A stretch of DNA of 64,000 nucleotides from Haloferax massiliensis (GTDB lineage Archaea; Halobacteriota; Halobacteria; Halobacteriales; Haloferacaceae): contig NZ_CSTE01000002.1 in NCBI RefSeq assembly GCF_001368915.1, forward strand, positions 1,000,497-1,064,496. Reading direction: 5' to 3'. This document shows positions 43,825 through 52,538 of this stretch, piece by piece (positions within the stretch are counted from its first letter, which is position 1; the number at the start of each line of letters is the position of its first letter). The notes beneath the pieces are model-generated. The model was given only the letters and a program-made list of their open reading frames with translations. It did no database searches and was not told where the DNA came from. The translations under genes and the position numbers were made by a program.

Positions 43825-43928
43825 TCAGTCGTGGCGGAAGCACCGTGTCCGTCACTAATCGTGACGGAAACACCGAAGCACTCCCTCCGGTCGTGCTTCG
43901 AGCTTTAGGCTCTCTTTCGCTTCGCTCA
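43825..43928 (-). repeat. Three synonymous copies of the purNH C-terminal codons
   Basis: The last six PurNH codons plus stop (RCFRHD, 43926-43946) are CGG TGC TTT AGG CAC GAC TGA. Downstream on the same strand, 43855-43875 reads CGG TGT TTC CGT CAC GAT TAG and 43825-43845 reads CGG TGC TTC CGC CAC GAC TGA. Each encodes RCFRHD-stop with different codons. The copies are 30 and 71 bases apart by start. GCTTTAGGC/GCCTAAAGC also forms an inverted repeat (about 43902-43942). Confidence 0.75.
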
Positions 43929-45503
43929 GTCGTGCCTAAAGCACCGCTGACCGGTGAAGACCATCGCAATCCCGCGCTCGTCGCAGGCCTCGATGACCTC
44001 CTCGTCGTTCACCGAGCCGCCGGGCTGGATGACCGCCTCGATGCCCGCGTCGGCCGCCTTCTCCACGCCGTCCGGGAACGGGAAGAACGCGTCGGAGGCC
44101 ATGACGGCTCCCTGCGCGTTCTTGCCCTCGGCGTGTTCCTCGGCCTTCATCGCCGCGAGTTCGACCGCGTCGACGCGGGAGACCTGCCCCATGCCGACGC
44201 CGACCGTCTCGGTGCCCTTGGCGAAGAGGATGCCGTTGGACTTCACGTGCTTCAGGACCTTCCACGCGAACAGCATCGTCTCCAACTGCTCGTCGGTCGG
44301 CTCCGTCTCGGTGACGACTTCGAGGTCGTCGAGCGTCGGCGTCCAGAGGTCGCGCTCCTGAACGAGTCGGCCGCCGACGAGCGCCTTCTCGGTGTAGGTC
44401 TCGGTCCGGTCGCCGAGTTCGCCAACATCGAGGACGCGCAGATTTTTCTTCTCCGTCAACACGTCGAGCGCGTCGTCGGTGTAGCCGGGCGCGACGACGA
44501 CTTCCTTGAACGAGTCGATGATGAGTTCCGCCGTCTCGGTGTCGCACTCGCGGTTGAGCGCGACGATGCCGCCGAAGGCGCTCATCGGGTCCGTGGCGAG
44601 GGCGTCGGCGTAGGCCTCCGCGAGGGTGTCGGCGGTGGCGCAGCCGGCGGGGTTCGTGTGCTTGATGACCGCCGCGGCGGGCTCGTCGAACTCCTTGATG
44701 ATGTTCAGCGCGCCGTCAGCGTCGTTGTAGTTGTTGTACGAAAGCCCCTTCGCGCCCTCGTTGAGCTGGGGCGCGCCGACGACCGACGCCTCGTCGCACG
44801 TCTCGTCCACGTAGACGGCGGCGTCCTGATGGGGGTTCTCGCCGTAGCGGAGTTCGTCGTAGCGGTCCTCCGAGGTGACGCGGCGCTCGGGGAGGCCGGC
44901 GTCCACGTCGCCCTCGACGGTGACCGAATCGTCTTCGACCGTCACGCGGTCCTCGGCGAACCAGCGGACCGCGCGGGGGTAGGCCTTGAACTCGGCGTCG
45001 TAGAGGACGCGCGATTTGAGGTCGCCCGCGTCGTCGTCGGTGTACACCGGGACGGCTTCCTGCGTGACGATGGGGCCGGCGTCGACCTCCTCGCTGACGA
45101 CATGGACCGTACAGCCGGTGGTCTTGACGCCGGCGTCGAGGACCTGCTCGTGGGCGTCCATGCCGGGGAACGCGGGGAGCAGCGACGGGTGGACGTTGAG
45201 CGTCGTCGGCGCGGCGTCGAGGAACGTCGAGGTGAGCACGCGCATGTAGCCGTCGAGGCAGACGAGGTCGAAGTCGTAGTCCGCGAGGGCGTCGAGGATG
45301 CGCTCCTCGTGGGACTCGCGGGACTCGTCGTCGCCGCGTTCGACGACCTCGCTGGGGATGCCGTGTTCGTCCGCCCAGTCGACGACGGGCGCGTCGGCGC
45401 TGTTCGAGACGACGACGCCGAGTTCCGCCCCGCCGGGGGCGCGGTCGGCGATGTTGCGAAGGTTTCGTCCGCGGTTGCTCGCGAGACCGGCGATGGTGTC
45501 CAT
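43926..45503 (-). CDS. purNH: Fused GAR transformylase / AICAR transformylase (PurN-PurH)
   Basis: A purine enzyme of 525 residues that uses formyl-tetrahydrofolate twice. Residues 1 to about 190 are PurN: IAGLASNRGRNLRNIADRAP, LDGYMRVLTSTFLDAAPTTL, NVHPSLLPAFPGMDAHEQVL. Residues from about 215 are the AICAR transformylase domain of PurH: LRYGENPHQDAAVYVDE, AAAVIKHTNPAGCATADTLA, SAFGGIVALNRECD and VIQPGGSVNDEEVI. The IMP cyclohydrolase domain of bacterial PurH is absent, so another enzyme, probably PurO, must close the ring. ATG 45503 is the family start. Divergent from purB. Confidence 0.94.
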   Translation of the reverse strand: MDTIAGLASNRGRNLRNIADRAPGGAELGVVVSNSADAPVVDWADEHGIPSEVVERGDDESRESHEERILDALADYDFDLVCLDGYMRVLTSTFLDAAPTTLNVHPSLLPAFPGMDAHEQVLDAGVKTTGCTVHVVSEEVDAGPIVTQEAVPVYTDDDAGDLKSRVLYDAEFKAYPRAVRWFAEDRVTVEDDSVTVEGDVDAGLPERRVTSEDRYDELRYGENPHQDAAVYVDETCDEASVVGAPQLNEGAKGLSYNNYNDADGALNIIKEFDEPAAAVIKHTNPAGCATADTLAEAYADALATDPMSAFGGIVALNRECDTETAELIIDSFKEVVVAPGYTDDALDVLTEKKNLRVLDVGELGDRTETYTEKALVGGRLVQERDLWTPTLDDLEVVTETEPTDEQLETMLFAWKVLKHVKSNGILFAKGTETVGVGMGQVSRVDAVELAAMKAEEHAEGKNAQGAVMASDAFFPFPDGVEKAADAGIEAVIQPGGSVNDEEVIEACDERGIAMVFTGQRCFRHD

Positions 45504-45555
45504 GTGAGGATGGCGACTCGCGGCCCTCAAAGTGGTTGCGGTCCGCGTCGCCGAC

Positions 45556-45575
45556 ATATACTCAATTGTGTATAT
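45556..45575. promoter_or_regulatory. 20-base near-palindrome in the purNH-purB intergenic region
   Basis: ATATACTCAATTGTGTATAT is centred on the palindrome CAATTG, with ATATAC arms that match on both sides and one mismatched pair. It lies 53 bases before purNH and 118 before purB, so it could be an operator shared by both purine genes. Confidence 0.5.
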
Positions 45576-45609
45576 ATAGAACCGACCGGGGCCGGAGATG
45601 GGCGTTGAG

Positions 45610-45627
45610 TACGCATACTCGTGCGTA
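45610..45627. promoter_or_regulatory. Second inverted repeat in the purNH-purB intergenic region
   Basis: TACGCA-TACTCG-TGCGTA has perfect 6-base arms around a 6-base spacer. It lies between the first palindrome and the purB TATA-like box (GTTTAAC, about 45662-45668) and is a second operator candidate. Confidence 0.4.
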
Positions 45628-45692
45628 ATTCCCGGCATCGCGGCGGCGACGAACCCCCGGCGTTTAACGTCCCCCATCGTGACGACTCAGAC

Positions 45693-47084
45693 ATGACCGA
45701 CGCCGACCGGCACGACCCGCTGTACGCGGTGTCCCCGCTCGACGGGCGATACGCCTCTCGAACCGCACCTCTCGCGCCGCACGTGAGCGAGGCCGCGCTC
45801 ATGCGCGCCCGCGTGGAAGTCGAAGTAGAGTACCTCCTCGCGCTCGCCGACCTCGACGCGACGCCGCTTTCGTTCTCCGAGGCCGAGCGCGCCGACCTCC
45901 GGGCGCTCTACGAGGAGTTCGACGCCGACGACGCCGACCTCGTGAAGCGGCTCGAAGTCGAGGGCGCGGCGGGATTCTCGGCGACGAACCACGACGTGAA
46001 GGCCGTCGAGTACTTCATCCGCACCGAGACCGACGAGTCGGTCCACCCGTGGATTCACTTCGGGCTCACCTCCGAGGACGTGAACAACCTCGCCCAGCGC
46101 CTCATGGTGAAAGGCGCGGTCGAGGAGGTGCTCGTACCCGAACTCCGCGACACGCGGGACGAACTCGTCTCGCTCGCGCGGGAGTTCCGCGGCGTTCCCA
46201 TGCTCGCGCGCACCCACGGTCAGCCCGCGACGCCGACGACGTTCGGCAAGGAGATGGCCGTCTACGCCGCCCGCCTCGGCCGGACGCTCGCCCGCGTCGA
46301 GGCCGCGACCGACGACCTCGCCGGCAAGCTCGCGGGCGCGTCGGGCGTCTACGCCGCCCACGTCGCCGCCTACCCCGACGTGGACTGGCGGGCGTTCTCC
46401 CGGGAGTTCGTCGGGTCGCTCGGCCTCGACCACACCGCGCTCGCCACGCAGGTCAACCCCTGCGACGACCTCGCGGCGCTGTTCGACGCCGTCCGCGGCG
46501 TCAACAACGTCCTCGTCGACCTCGACCGCGACGCGTGGCTGTACGTCTCCGACCGCTATCTGGGACAGGAGGCCGTCGAGGGCGAAACCGGCTCGTCGAC
46601 GATGCCGCACAAGGTCAACCCCATCGACTTCGAGAACTCCGAGGGCAACCTCTCGAAGGCCAACGCCGACCTGACGTTCCTCGCCGACTACGTGACGACC
46701 TCGCGCCTCCAGCGGGACCTCTCCGACTCCACGGTCAAGCGAAACATCGGCGCGGCGTTCGCCCACTGCCTCATCGGCTACAAGAAGACCCAGACCGGCC
46801 TCGGCAAGGTCGTCCCGAACGAGCAGGTCATGCGCGACGAACTCGACGACACGCCGGCCATCATCGGCGAGGCCGTCCAGACGATTCTCCGCCGCGAGGG
46901 CGACACGCAGGCCTACGAGCGGGTGAAGGAGCTCACCCGCGGCCGCGAGGTGACGCTCGACGACTTCCACGACCTGTTTGCGGACCTCGACGTGGACGAG
47001 GAGACCCGCGAGGAACTGCTCGCGCTCACGCCCGCGACGTACGTCGGCCTCGCGGACGAACTCGTCGACGACATCGACAACTGA
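45693..47084 (+). CDS. purB: Adenylosuccinate lyase
   Basis: PurB acts twice in purine synthesis, releasing fumarate from SAICAR and from adenylosuccinate. The 463-residue protein has the superfamily signature GSSTMPHKVNPIDFENSEGN (residues about 294-313), LARTHGQPATPTTFGKEMAV for the catalytic His region, and SPLDGRYASRTAPLAP at the N-terminus. ATG 45693 lies about 27 bases after a GTTTAAC box, so the transcript is leaderless. Divergent from purNH, with palindromes between, suggesting joint control. Confidence 0.96.
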   Translation: MTDADRHDPLYAVSPLDGRYASRTAPLAPHVSEAALMRARVEVEVEYLLALADLDATPLSFSEAERADLRALYEEFDADDADLVKRLEVEGAAGFSATNHDVKAVEYFIRTETDESVHPWIHFGLTSEDVNNLAQRLMVKGAVEEVLVPELRDTRDELVSLAREFRGVPMLARTHGQPATPTTFGKEMAVYAARLGRTLARVEAATDDLAGKLAGASGVYAAHVAAYPDVDWRAFSREFVGSLGLDHTALATQVNPCDDLAALFDAVRGVNNVLVDLDRDAWLYVSDRYLGQEAVEGETGSSTMPHKVNPIDFENSEGNLSKANADLTFLADYVTTSRLQRDLSDSTVKRNIGAAFAHCLIGYKKTQTGLGKVVPNEQVMRDELDDTPAIIGEAVQTILRREGDTQAYERVKELTRGREVTLDDFHDLFADLDVDEETREELLALTPATYVGLADELVDDIDN

Positions 47085-47411
47085 GGGGTCGGCCGGGCCG
47101 CCGGGGCGTCCTTCCGCCGAATCCCGCCGAATCGACACGCGCTCTTTTCCGAGTCGGACGAACGCGTCGCTGAGCCGAGCGAACGTCAGGAGAAAACCAA
47201 AACCGCCGCAGAGGCCGACAGGCACGGGGTATCGGCCTCAGCACGGTTCGGGCACGGGTTCGGCGAGCGCCGGCACGGATGGGCTGGACAGGCTGGGCCG
47301 CGCGGTGCGGTTCGTCATGGGCTGGTGTGACGACGCTGGGCGCTCACCGTGGATGAATTATTTACTCATCATAGAATAAGTCTTTTGGTGGGGTGGTACG
47401 TTGGTGGGTGT
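47085..47411. other. Intergenic region upstream of gdh
   Basis: The first 250 bases are GC-rich with no credible ORF. From about 47352 the sequence becomes AT-rich (TGAATTATTTACTCATCATAG, then ATAAGTCTTTTGG), which is the likely promoter and operator region for gdh. No tRNA is present. Confidence 0.4.
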
Positions 47412-48485
47412 ATGAAAGCAATCGCCGTCGAGCGCGGGGAAGACAAACCGGTCGTCATCGAGAAGCCGCGACCGGAACCCGACGCCGGGGAGGCGCTCGT
47501 CCGGACGCTTCGGGTCGGCGTGGACGGGACGGACCACGAGGTCATCGCCGGCGGCCACGGCGGGTTCCCCGAGGGCGAAGACCACCTCGTGCTCGGCCAC
47601 GAGGCGGTCGGCGTCGTCGTCGACCCGAACGACACCGAACTGGAGGAAGGCGACGTCGTCGTGCCGACGGTCCGCCGCCCGCCGGCCTCGGGGACAAACG
47701 AGTACTTCGAGAAAGACCAACCCGACATGGCCCCCGACGGGATGTACGCCGAACGCGGCATCGTCGGCGCGCACGGCTTCATGTCCGAGTACTTCACCAG
47801 CCCCTCGAACTACCTCGTTCGCATCCCGCGCTCGCAGGCCGACCTCGGCTTCCTCATCGAACCCATCTCCATCACCGAGAAGGCGCGCGAGCACGCCTAC
47901 GCGAGTCGGTCCGCGTTCGACTGGAACCCCTCGTCGGCGCTCGTCCTCGGCAACGGGAGCCTCGGGCTCCTGACGCTCGCCATGCTGAAGGCCGACGACA
48001 AGGGCTACGAGAGCCTCTACTGCCTCGGTCGGCGCGACCGTCCCGACCCGACTATCGACATCATGGAGAGACTCGGCGCGACGTACGTCGACTCCCGCGA
48101 GACCCCGGTCGAGGAGATTCCGAGCGCACACGAGGGCATGGACTTCATCTACGAGGCGACCGGCTTCCCCAAACACGCCATCCAGTCGGTGCAGGCGCTC
48201 GCGCCCAACGGCGTGGCCGCGCTCCTCGGCGTCCCGAGCGACTGGGAGTTCGAGGTCGACGCCGGGGCGTTCCACCGCGAGATGGTGCTCCACAACAAGG
48301 CGCTCGTCGGCAGCGTCAACTCCCACGTCAAGCACTTCGAGGCCGCGACCGTGACGTTCACCAAGCTCCCGCGGTGGTTCCTCCGCGATTTGGTCACCGG
48401 CGTCTACCCGCTTTCGGAGTTCGAAGCAGCATTCGAAGACGACGACACCACTATAAAAACCGCCATCGAATTCGGTACTGTATGA
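47412..48485 (+). CDS. gdh: Glucose 1-dehydrogenase (NADP+)
   Basis: A zinc-dependent medium-chain dehydrogenase that oxidises glucose to gluconolactone, the first step of the semi-phosphorylative Entner-Doudoroff pathway in haloarchaea. The 357-residue protein reads very like the Haloferax mediterranei enzyme: GEALVRTLRVGVDGTDHEVI, AGGHGGFPEGEDHLVLGHEA with the catalytic zinc ligands, VLGNGSLGLLTLAMLKADDK for NADP, and DFIYEATGFPKHAIQSVQAL. The start is ATG 47412. It overlaps gfcR (ATGA), which encodes its activator. Confidence 0.95.
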   Translation: MKAIAVERGEDKPVVIEKPRPEPDAGEALVRTLRVGVDGTDHEVIAGGHGGFPEGEDHLVLGHEAVGVVVDPNDTELEEGDVVVPTVRRPPASGTNEYFEKDQPDMAPDGMYAERGIVGAHGFMSEYFTSPSNYLVRIPRSQADLGFLIEPISITEKAREHAYASRSAFDWNPSSALVLGNGSLGLLTLAMLKADDKGYESLYCLGRRDRPDPTIDIMERLGATYVDSRETPVEEIPSAHEGMDFIYEATGFPKHAIQSVQALAPNGVAALLGVPSDWEFEVDAGAFHREMVLHNKALVGSVNSHVKHFEAATVTFTKLPRWFLRDLVTGVYPLSEFEAAFEDDDTTIKTAIEFGTV

Positions 48486-49114
48486 AGAACGTCGACGACC
48501 TCATCGCCAGCGCGGCTGAGCTCGCGGACCGCGGCCTCTCGAAAGGCGAGATTGCCGACGAGTTGAACGTCTCCCGCGAGACCGCCAGCTGGCTTGTCGA
48601 ACGAAGCGGTGCGGCGACCGAACCCGAACCAAAGGCGGAACCCGAAGGCCCCGACGACATCCACGTCGACTGGAACGCCATCGGGAGCGGCGGCAAGCGC
48701 CTCACCTACGTCGGGCGCGCGCTCGCCGACCTGCTCATGGAGACGAACGGCGAGGCCGACGTGACCGTCGGCATCGAGAAGGCGGGCGTCCCCCTCGCTA
48801 CCTCCGTCTCGCGCGAACTCGAAACGACGCTCGGCGCGTACTCGCCCGCGAAACACCAGTGGGACGAAGGCGACCTCGAAGACCTCGGCGGCGGCTTCTC
48901 CCGGAACTTCTCGCCCGTCGAGGGCCGCAAGTGCTTCATCGTCGACGACACGGTGACGAGCGGCACGACGCTCCGCGAGACCATCGACGCCATCCGCTCC
49001 GAGGGCGGCGAACCGCTCGCGTGCGTGGTCATCGTCGACAAGCAGGGCGTCGAAGAGATAGACGGCGTCCCCGTCCACTCGCTCATCAACGTCGTCCGCG
49101 TCGGCGAGCAGTAA
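48482..49114 (+). CDS. gfcR: GfcR-type sugar-catabolism activator with phosphoribosyltransferase fold
   Basis: The 210-residue protein joins an N-terminal helix-turn-helix (LSKGEIADELNVSRETASWL, residues about 20-39) to an orotate-phosphoribosyltransferase-like domain with the PRPP-type motif CFIVDDTVTSGTTLRETID. In Haloferax volcanii GfcR is an activator of glucose and fructose degradation genes, reported to respond to KDPG, and the phosphoribosyltransferase fold is used for effector sensing. Overlap with gdh places it in the same transcript, which gives a feed-forward loop. Confidence 0.9.
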   Translation: MKNVDDLIASAAELADRGLSKGEIADELNVSRETASWLVERSGAATEPEPKAEPEGPDDIHVDWNAIGSGGKRLTYVGRALADLLMETNGEADVTVGIEKAGVPLATSVSRELETTLGAYSPAKHQWDEGDLEDLGGGFSRNFSPVEGRKCFIVDDTVTSGTTLRETIDAIRSEGGEPLACVVIVDKQGVEEIDGVPVHSLINVVRVGEQ

Positions 49115-49194
49115 GTCGGGGGCTCGGTCGGTACGGGCGGTACCCGTTTGACCGCGACGCAACTCCTTTGTCCGCCCGGCCGTTATCTGGGTGC

Positions 49195-49539
49195 ATGACG
49201 TTCCAACCGGAGAGCTTGGACCCGGAGGAAGTACAGACCCGCGTCGACGAGGCGGTCGGGAACAACCACGTCGTTCTGTTCATGAAGGGCAACCGCCTGA
49301 TGCCGCAGTGCGGCTACTCGGCGAAGGCGGTCGACCTCATCTCCCAGTACGTCGACGAGTTCGAGACCGTCGACGTACTGCCCGCGCTCCCGCACTACCG
49401 CGAGGCGCTCAAGGAGAAAAGCGACTGGGAGACCATCCCCCAGACGTTCGTCGACGGCGAGTTCGTCGGCGGCAGCGACATCCTCGAAGAACTCGACGAG
49501 CGCGGCGACCTCGAAGCGACCCTGACCGGCGCGAACTAA
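49195..49539 (+). CDS. Monothiol glutaredoxin
   Basis: The 114-residue protein has a glutaredoxin fold with a single active-site Cys in RLMPQCGYSAKAVDL (CGYS in place of the common CGFS). FMKGN precedes it, and ETIPQTFVDGEFVGGSDILEEL carries the cis-proline and glutathione-type GG motif. CGFS-type proteins carry [2Fe-2S] clusters rather than act as reductases. Haloarchaea use gamma-glutamylcysteine instead of glutathione, so the ligand here may be that thiol. It stands alone, 80 bases after gfcR. Confidence 0.9.
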   Translation: MTFQPESLDPEEVQTRVDEAVGNNHVVLFMKGNRLMPQCGYSAKAVDLISQYVDEFETVDVLPALPHYREALKEKSDWETIPQTFVDGEFVGGSDILEELDERGDLEATLTGAN

Positions 49540-49651
49540 CCGCCCGAAGCGACCCCGACAGACCGCCGGACTGCGGCCCGACGCCGGCCTCTTATCTCTC
49601 GCCTACCGCGAAGGGGAGGCCATATAAGCCTCGAACTCGTACACGAACACA

Positions 49652-49697
49652 GGTATCGCCATCCGGGTGCGCCCGCACCGTGGCTCTCGTCGATACC
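49652..49697 (+). other. Structured leader (nested hairpins) upstream of the 49708 gene
   Basis: GGTATCG (49652-49658) pairs with CGATACC (49691-49697), and inside it GGTGCG (49666-49671) pairs with CGCACC (49674-49679). The outer stem ends ten bases before the ATG at 49708. A CATATAAGCC box lies at 49621-49630, so the transcript would begin near 49650 and the stem would be at its very 5' end. Confidence 0.5.
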
Positions 49698-49707
49698 GAA
49701 GCCAACA

Positions 49708-50274
49708 ATGTCAGGCCGCGTATATCGACTCCATTCGACGTTGGAACTGCCACTCGAAGACGTGATGGACTACTTCGAAAACGACCCAGAACTCCCACCT
49801 GAGGTCGAGAACGTAGACATCACCCGCCGAAACAACACACTCATCATCAAAGCCGTCTCCGCCGACGACAACCTCAGCAAGTACACGCCGACGGCTCAGT
49901 TGAAAGCGAGCGTGACGGAAAACCGCGTCTACGAAGAAGAGCCGCCCCGCGCCGGCGCGCCCAACTGGGGAGATGAAGAAGAAGAGGAGATTCCCTCCGA
50001 ACTCGTCGAGTTCGCCTGCTTCAAAGGCGACCTCGAAACCGTGCTCCAGAACACGGCGCTCCAGTACCCGATGTTCCTCGTGCTCCGCGAGATTGCGATG
50101 CTCTCGGAGAAGGGGACGCTGACCGCCATCACCGAGGAGGGCGACGAACTGCAGGCGACGCGCATCGTCGAGGGCGAGGTGCGTGCCGCCTCAGTCGAAG
50201 TCGTCGAGAACCCGCAGCAGAACGGCTCCTCGGACAGCGGAATCAACTGGCGCGACAACAAGTTCATCTCCTAA
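49708..50274 (+). CDS. Conserved haloarchaeal protein of unknown function
   Basis: The 188-residue protein starts MSGRVYRLHSTLELPLEDVM. It has an N-terminal alpha/beta domain with VENVDITRRNNTLIIKAVSA and LKASVTENRVYEEEP, an acidic hinge (GDEEEEEIPS, residues about 92-101), then a second domain (VEFACFKGDLETVLQNTALQ, YPMFLVLREIAMLSEKGTLT) with a final Asn/Gln/Ser-rich tail. By recollection a DUF7110-like family restricted to haloarchaea. No signal or membrane segment. The structured leader suggests post-transcriptional control. Function not identifiable. Confidence 0.75.
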   Translation: MSGRVYRLHSTLELPLEDVMDYFENDPELPPEVENVDITRRNNTLIIKAVSADDNLSKYTPTAQLKASVTENRVYEEEPPRAGAPNWGDEEEEEIPSELVEFACFKGDLETVLQNTALQYPMFLVLREIAMLSEKGTLTAITEEGDELQATRIVEGEVRAASVEVVENPQQNGSSDSGINWRDNKFIS

Positions 50275-50411
50275 ACGCGTCGTATCTTCCCATCCCGTCA
50301 CCGCCGACCCACGTGAGCCAGCGGCCCAAATCGTGTTCGGTGGTATCGCGCCCCACACGACTTCTCGGGCAAAAAGCATTTACACGTCCTAATTAGATGT
50401 AATTACACACC

Positions 50412-51389
50412 ATGTCGGAAGCCGAAGCCTTCCCGGACTACCTCGACGTCGACTACACCGACGGTGAGGGAGAGACGCCGGAGGACTACCCGAGTATCGA
50501 GGACAAAATCGAGAAGGCCATCGAGGTCACGAAGCGGGGGCTCGAACAGTACGAGAACCCCGCCGTGATGTGGACCGGTGGCAAGGACTCGACGCTCACG
50601 CTCTACTTCATCAAGGAGGTCGCAGAGCGCTACGACCTCGAAGTCCCGCCGGCGGTCTTCATCGACCACTACCAGCACTTCGACGAGATCATGGACTTCG
50701 TCGAGCACTGGGCCGACGAGTGGGACCTCGACGTCATCTGGGCGCGTAACGAGGACGTCGGCGCGTACGTCGACGAGAACGGTCTGGAACCCGGCGACGA
50801 CATCCCCGTGTCCGAACTCTCCGAGCACAACCAGCACCACGTCCGTGAAATCCTCGAATACGAGGAGGACACGTTCCCCTTCCTGCTCGACACCTACGTC
50901 GGCAACCACCTGCTGAAGACCGTCGCGCTCAACGACACCCTCGAAGAACACGACATCGACGGCGTCATCTCCGGCGTCCGCTGGGACGAACAGGAGGCCC
51001 GCGCCGACGAGACGTTCTTCAGCCCCCGTCACGACCCCGACATCTACCCCCCGCACGACCGCATTCAACCCATCCTCCAGTTCGAAGAGAGCGCCGTCTG
51101 GGACGCCTTCTGGTACTTCGCGGTCCCCGACACCGTCGAGAACTACCCCGAGGACGGCTACGTCCCGACGAGCGACACCGACCTCCCCGAGGGCGTCACG
51201 CAGGAGGACGTGCCCGTCTCGCCGAAGTACTTCGCCGGCTTCCGGAGTCTCGGCAGCGAGGTCTCGACCGACAAGTCCGCCGAGGAACCGGCGTGGCTGC
51301 AGGACATGGAGAACACGACCGAGCGCGCGGGCCGCGCCCAGGACAAAGAGGACCTGATGGAGCGCCTGCGCGACCTCGGCTACATGTGA
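50412..51389 (+). CDS. PP-loop ATPase, CysD/PAPS-reductase-like, first of tandem pair
   Basis: A 325-residue ATP pyrophosphatase with PP-loop VMWTGGKDSTLTLYFI near residues 53-68. The later block GVRWDEQEARADETFFSPRH resembles the arginine-rich motif of sulfate adenylyltransferase small subunit CysD. There is no cysteine anywhere in the protein, so it cannot be a CysH-type reductase, which needs a C-terminal redox Cys. No CysN is nearby. The C-terminus QDKEDLMERLRDLGYM is shared with the next gene. It probably adenylates an unknown acid or tRNA substrate. Confidence 0.82.
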   Translation: MSEAEAFPDYLDVDYTDGEGETPEDYPSIEDKIEKAIEVTKRGLEQYENPAVMWTGGKDSTLTLYFIKEVAERYDLEVPPAVFIDHYQHFDEIMDFVEHWADEWDLDVIWARNEDVGAYVDENGLEPGDDIPVSELSEHNQHHVREILEYEEDTFPFLLDTYVGNHLLKTVALNDTLEEHDIDGVISGVRWDEQEARADETFFSPRHDPDIYPPHDRIQPILQFEESAVWDAFWYFAVPDTVENYPEDGYVPTSDTDLPEGVTQEDVPVSPKYFAGFRSLGSEVSTDKSAEEPAWLQDMENTTERAGRAQDKEDLMERLRDLGYM

Positions 51390-51511
51390 CGACGGCCGAC
51401 GCCTGACGCGAACGCCGCGTCGCGGCCACTTTTTCGCGGCCCCGCTTCGAGAGCGACTGCGACCGTCCCACAGCGGAAACAGCGATATTCTCTGCGAGCG
51501 ATTCCTGTTGT

Positions 51512-52465
51512 ATGGTTCACACGTTCCCCGACTACCTCGACGTCGACTACGACGACGGCCGCGAGGAGACCGCCGCGGACTACCCGACGCTGGCGGACAA
51601 ACTCGAAAAGGCGGCCGCGGTGACCGCGACCGCCCTCGAACAGTACGAGTGCCCGGCCGTCATGTGGACCGGCGGGAAGGACTCCACGCTCGTCCTCTAC
51701 GTCGTCCGCGAGGTCGCCGCCGACATGGGCGTCCCCGTGCCGCCCGTCGTCTTCATCGACCACTTCGAGCACTTCGACGAGACCGAGGCGTTCGTCCGCG
51801 AGTGGGCCGACCGCTGGGGCCTCGACCTCGTCGTCGCCCGCAACGAGGAGTTCGCGCGCCTCGGCGCGTCGCCCGGCGACGAGATTCCCCTCTCGGCCCT
51901 CGGCGACGACACCCGCCGCGAACTCGCCCGCCTCGGCTACGAGGGCGAGACCGTCGTCCTCGACGCCGACTCCTTCGAGGGCAACCACCTGTTGAAGACC
52001 GTCGCGCTCAACGACGCCATCGAGAACCGCGGCTTCGACGGCGTCTTCTCCGGCGTCCGCTGGGACGAACAGGAGTCTCGCGCCGACGAGACGTTCTTCA
52101 GCCCCCGTCACGACTCCGAGAAGTACCCGCCGCACGACCGCGTCCACTCGATCCTCCAGTTCGAGGAGGCCGACGTGTGGGCGGCGTTCTGGAACTACAT
52201 CGTCCCCGACTCGGTCGAGGGTTATCCCGCGGGCCACGTCCCCGAGACGTCCGACGACCTCCCCGACGGCGTCGAACCCGGTGACCTCCCCGTCTCGCCG
52301 AAGTACTTCGAGGGCTACCGCTCGCTCGGCACCGAGTCCGGCTCCGCGAAGTCCGACGACCGCCCCGCGTGGGTGCAGGACCTCGGCGCGAGCGCGGAAC
52401 GCGAGGGGCGCGCGCAGGACAAGGAGGACCTGATGGGTCGGCTCCGGGATTTGGGCTACATGTGA
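51512..52465 (+). CDS. PP-loop ATPase, CysD/PAPS-reductase-like, second of tandem pair
   Basis: The 317-residue paralogue of the preceding gene shares the FPDYLDVDY N-terminus, PP-loop VMWTGGKDSTLVLYVV, SGVRWDEQESRADETFFSP and the last dozen residues. The middle (residues about 110-160) differs most, with a shorter loop. Its only Cys precedes the PP-loop (YECPAVM). A GATATTCTC box (about 51482-51490) lies near -27, so it has its own promoter. Divergence suggests an old duplication with separated roles; substrate unknown. Confidence 0.82.
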   Translation: MVHTFPDYLDVDYDDGREETAADYPTLADKLEKAAAVTATALEQYECPAVMWTGGKDSTLVLYVVREVAADMGVPVPPVVFIDHFEHFDETEAFVREWADRWGLDLVVARNEEFARLGASPGDEIPLSALGDDTRRELARLGYEGETVVLDADSFEGNHLLKTVALNDAIENRGFDGVFSGVRWDEQESRADETFFSPRHDSEKYPPHDRVHSILQFEEADVWAAFWNYIVPDSVEGYPAGHVPETSDDLPDGVEPGDLPVSPKYFEGYRSLGTESGSAKSDDRPAWVQDLGASAEREGRAQDKEDLMGRLRDLGYM

Positions 52466-52538
52466 TGCGAGCCGCGCGAAACGCGCCCGCGACGCCCACA
52501 CCGTAGCGCCTATCTCCCCCAACGCGCTATCGCCTCTA

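Noticed and set aside
43926..45677. Extended purNH start at 45677
   Set aside because: The added residues overlap the palindromic promoter region and purB leader; PurN proteins begin at the IAGLASNRG strand.
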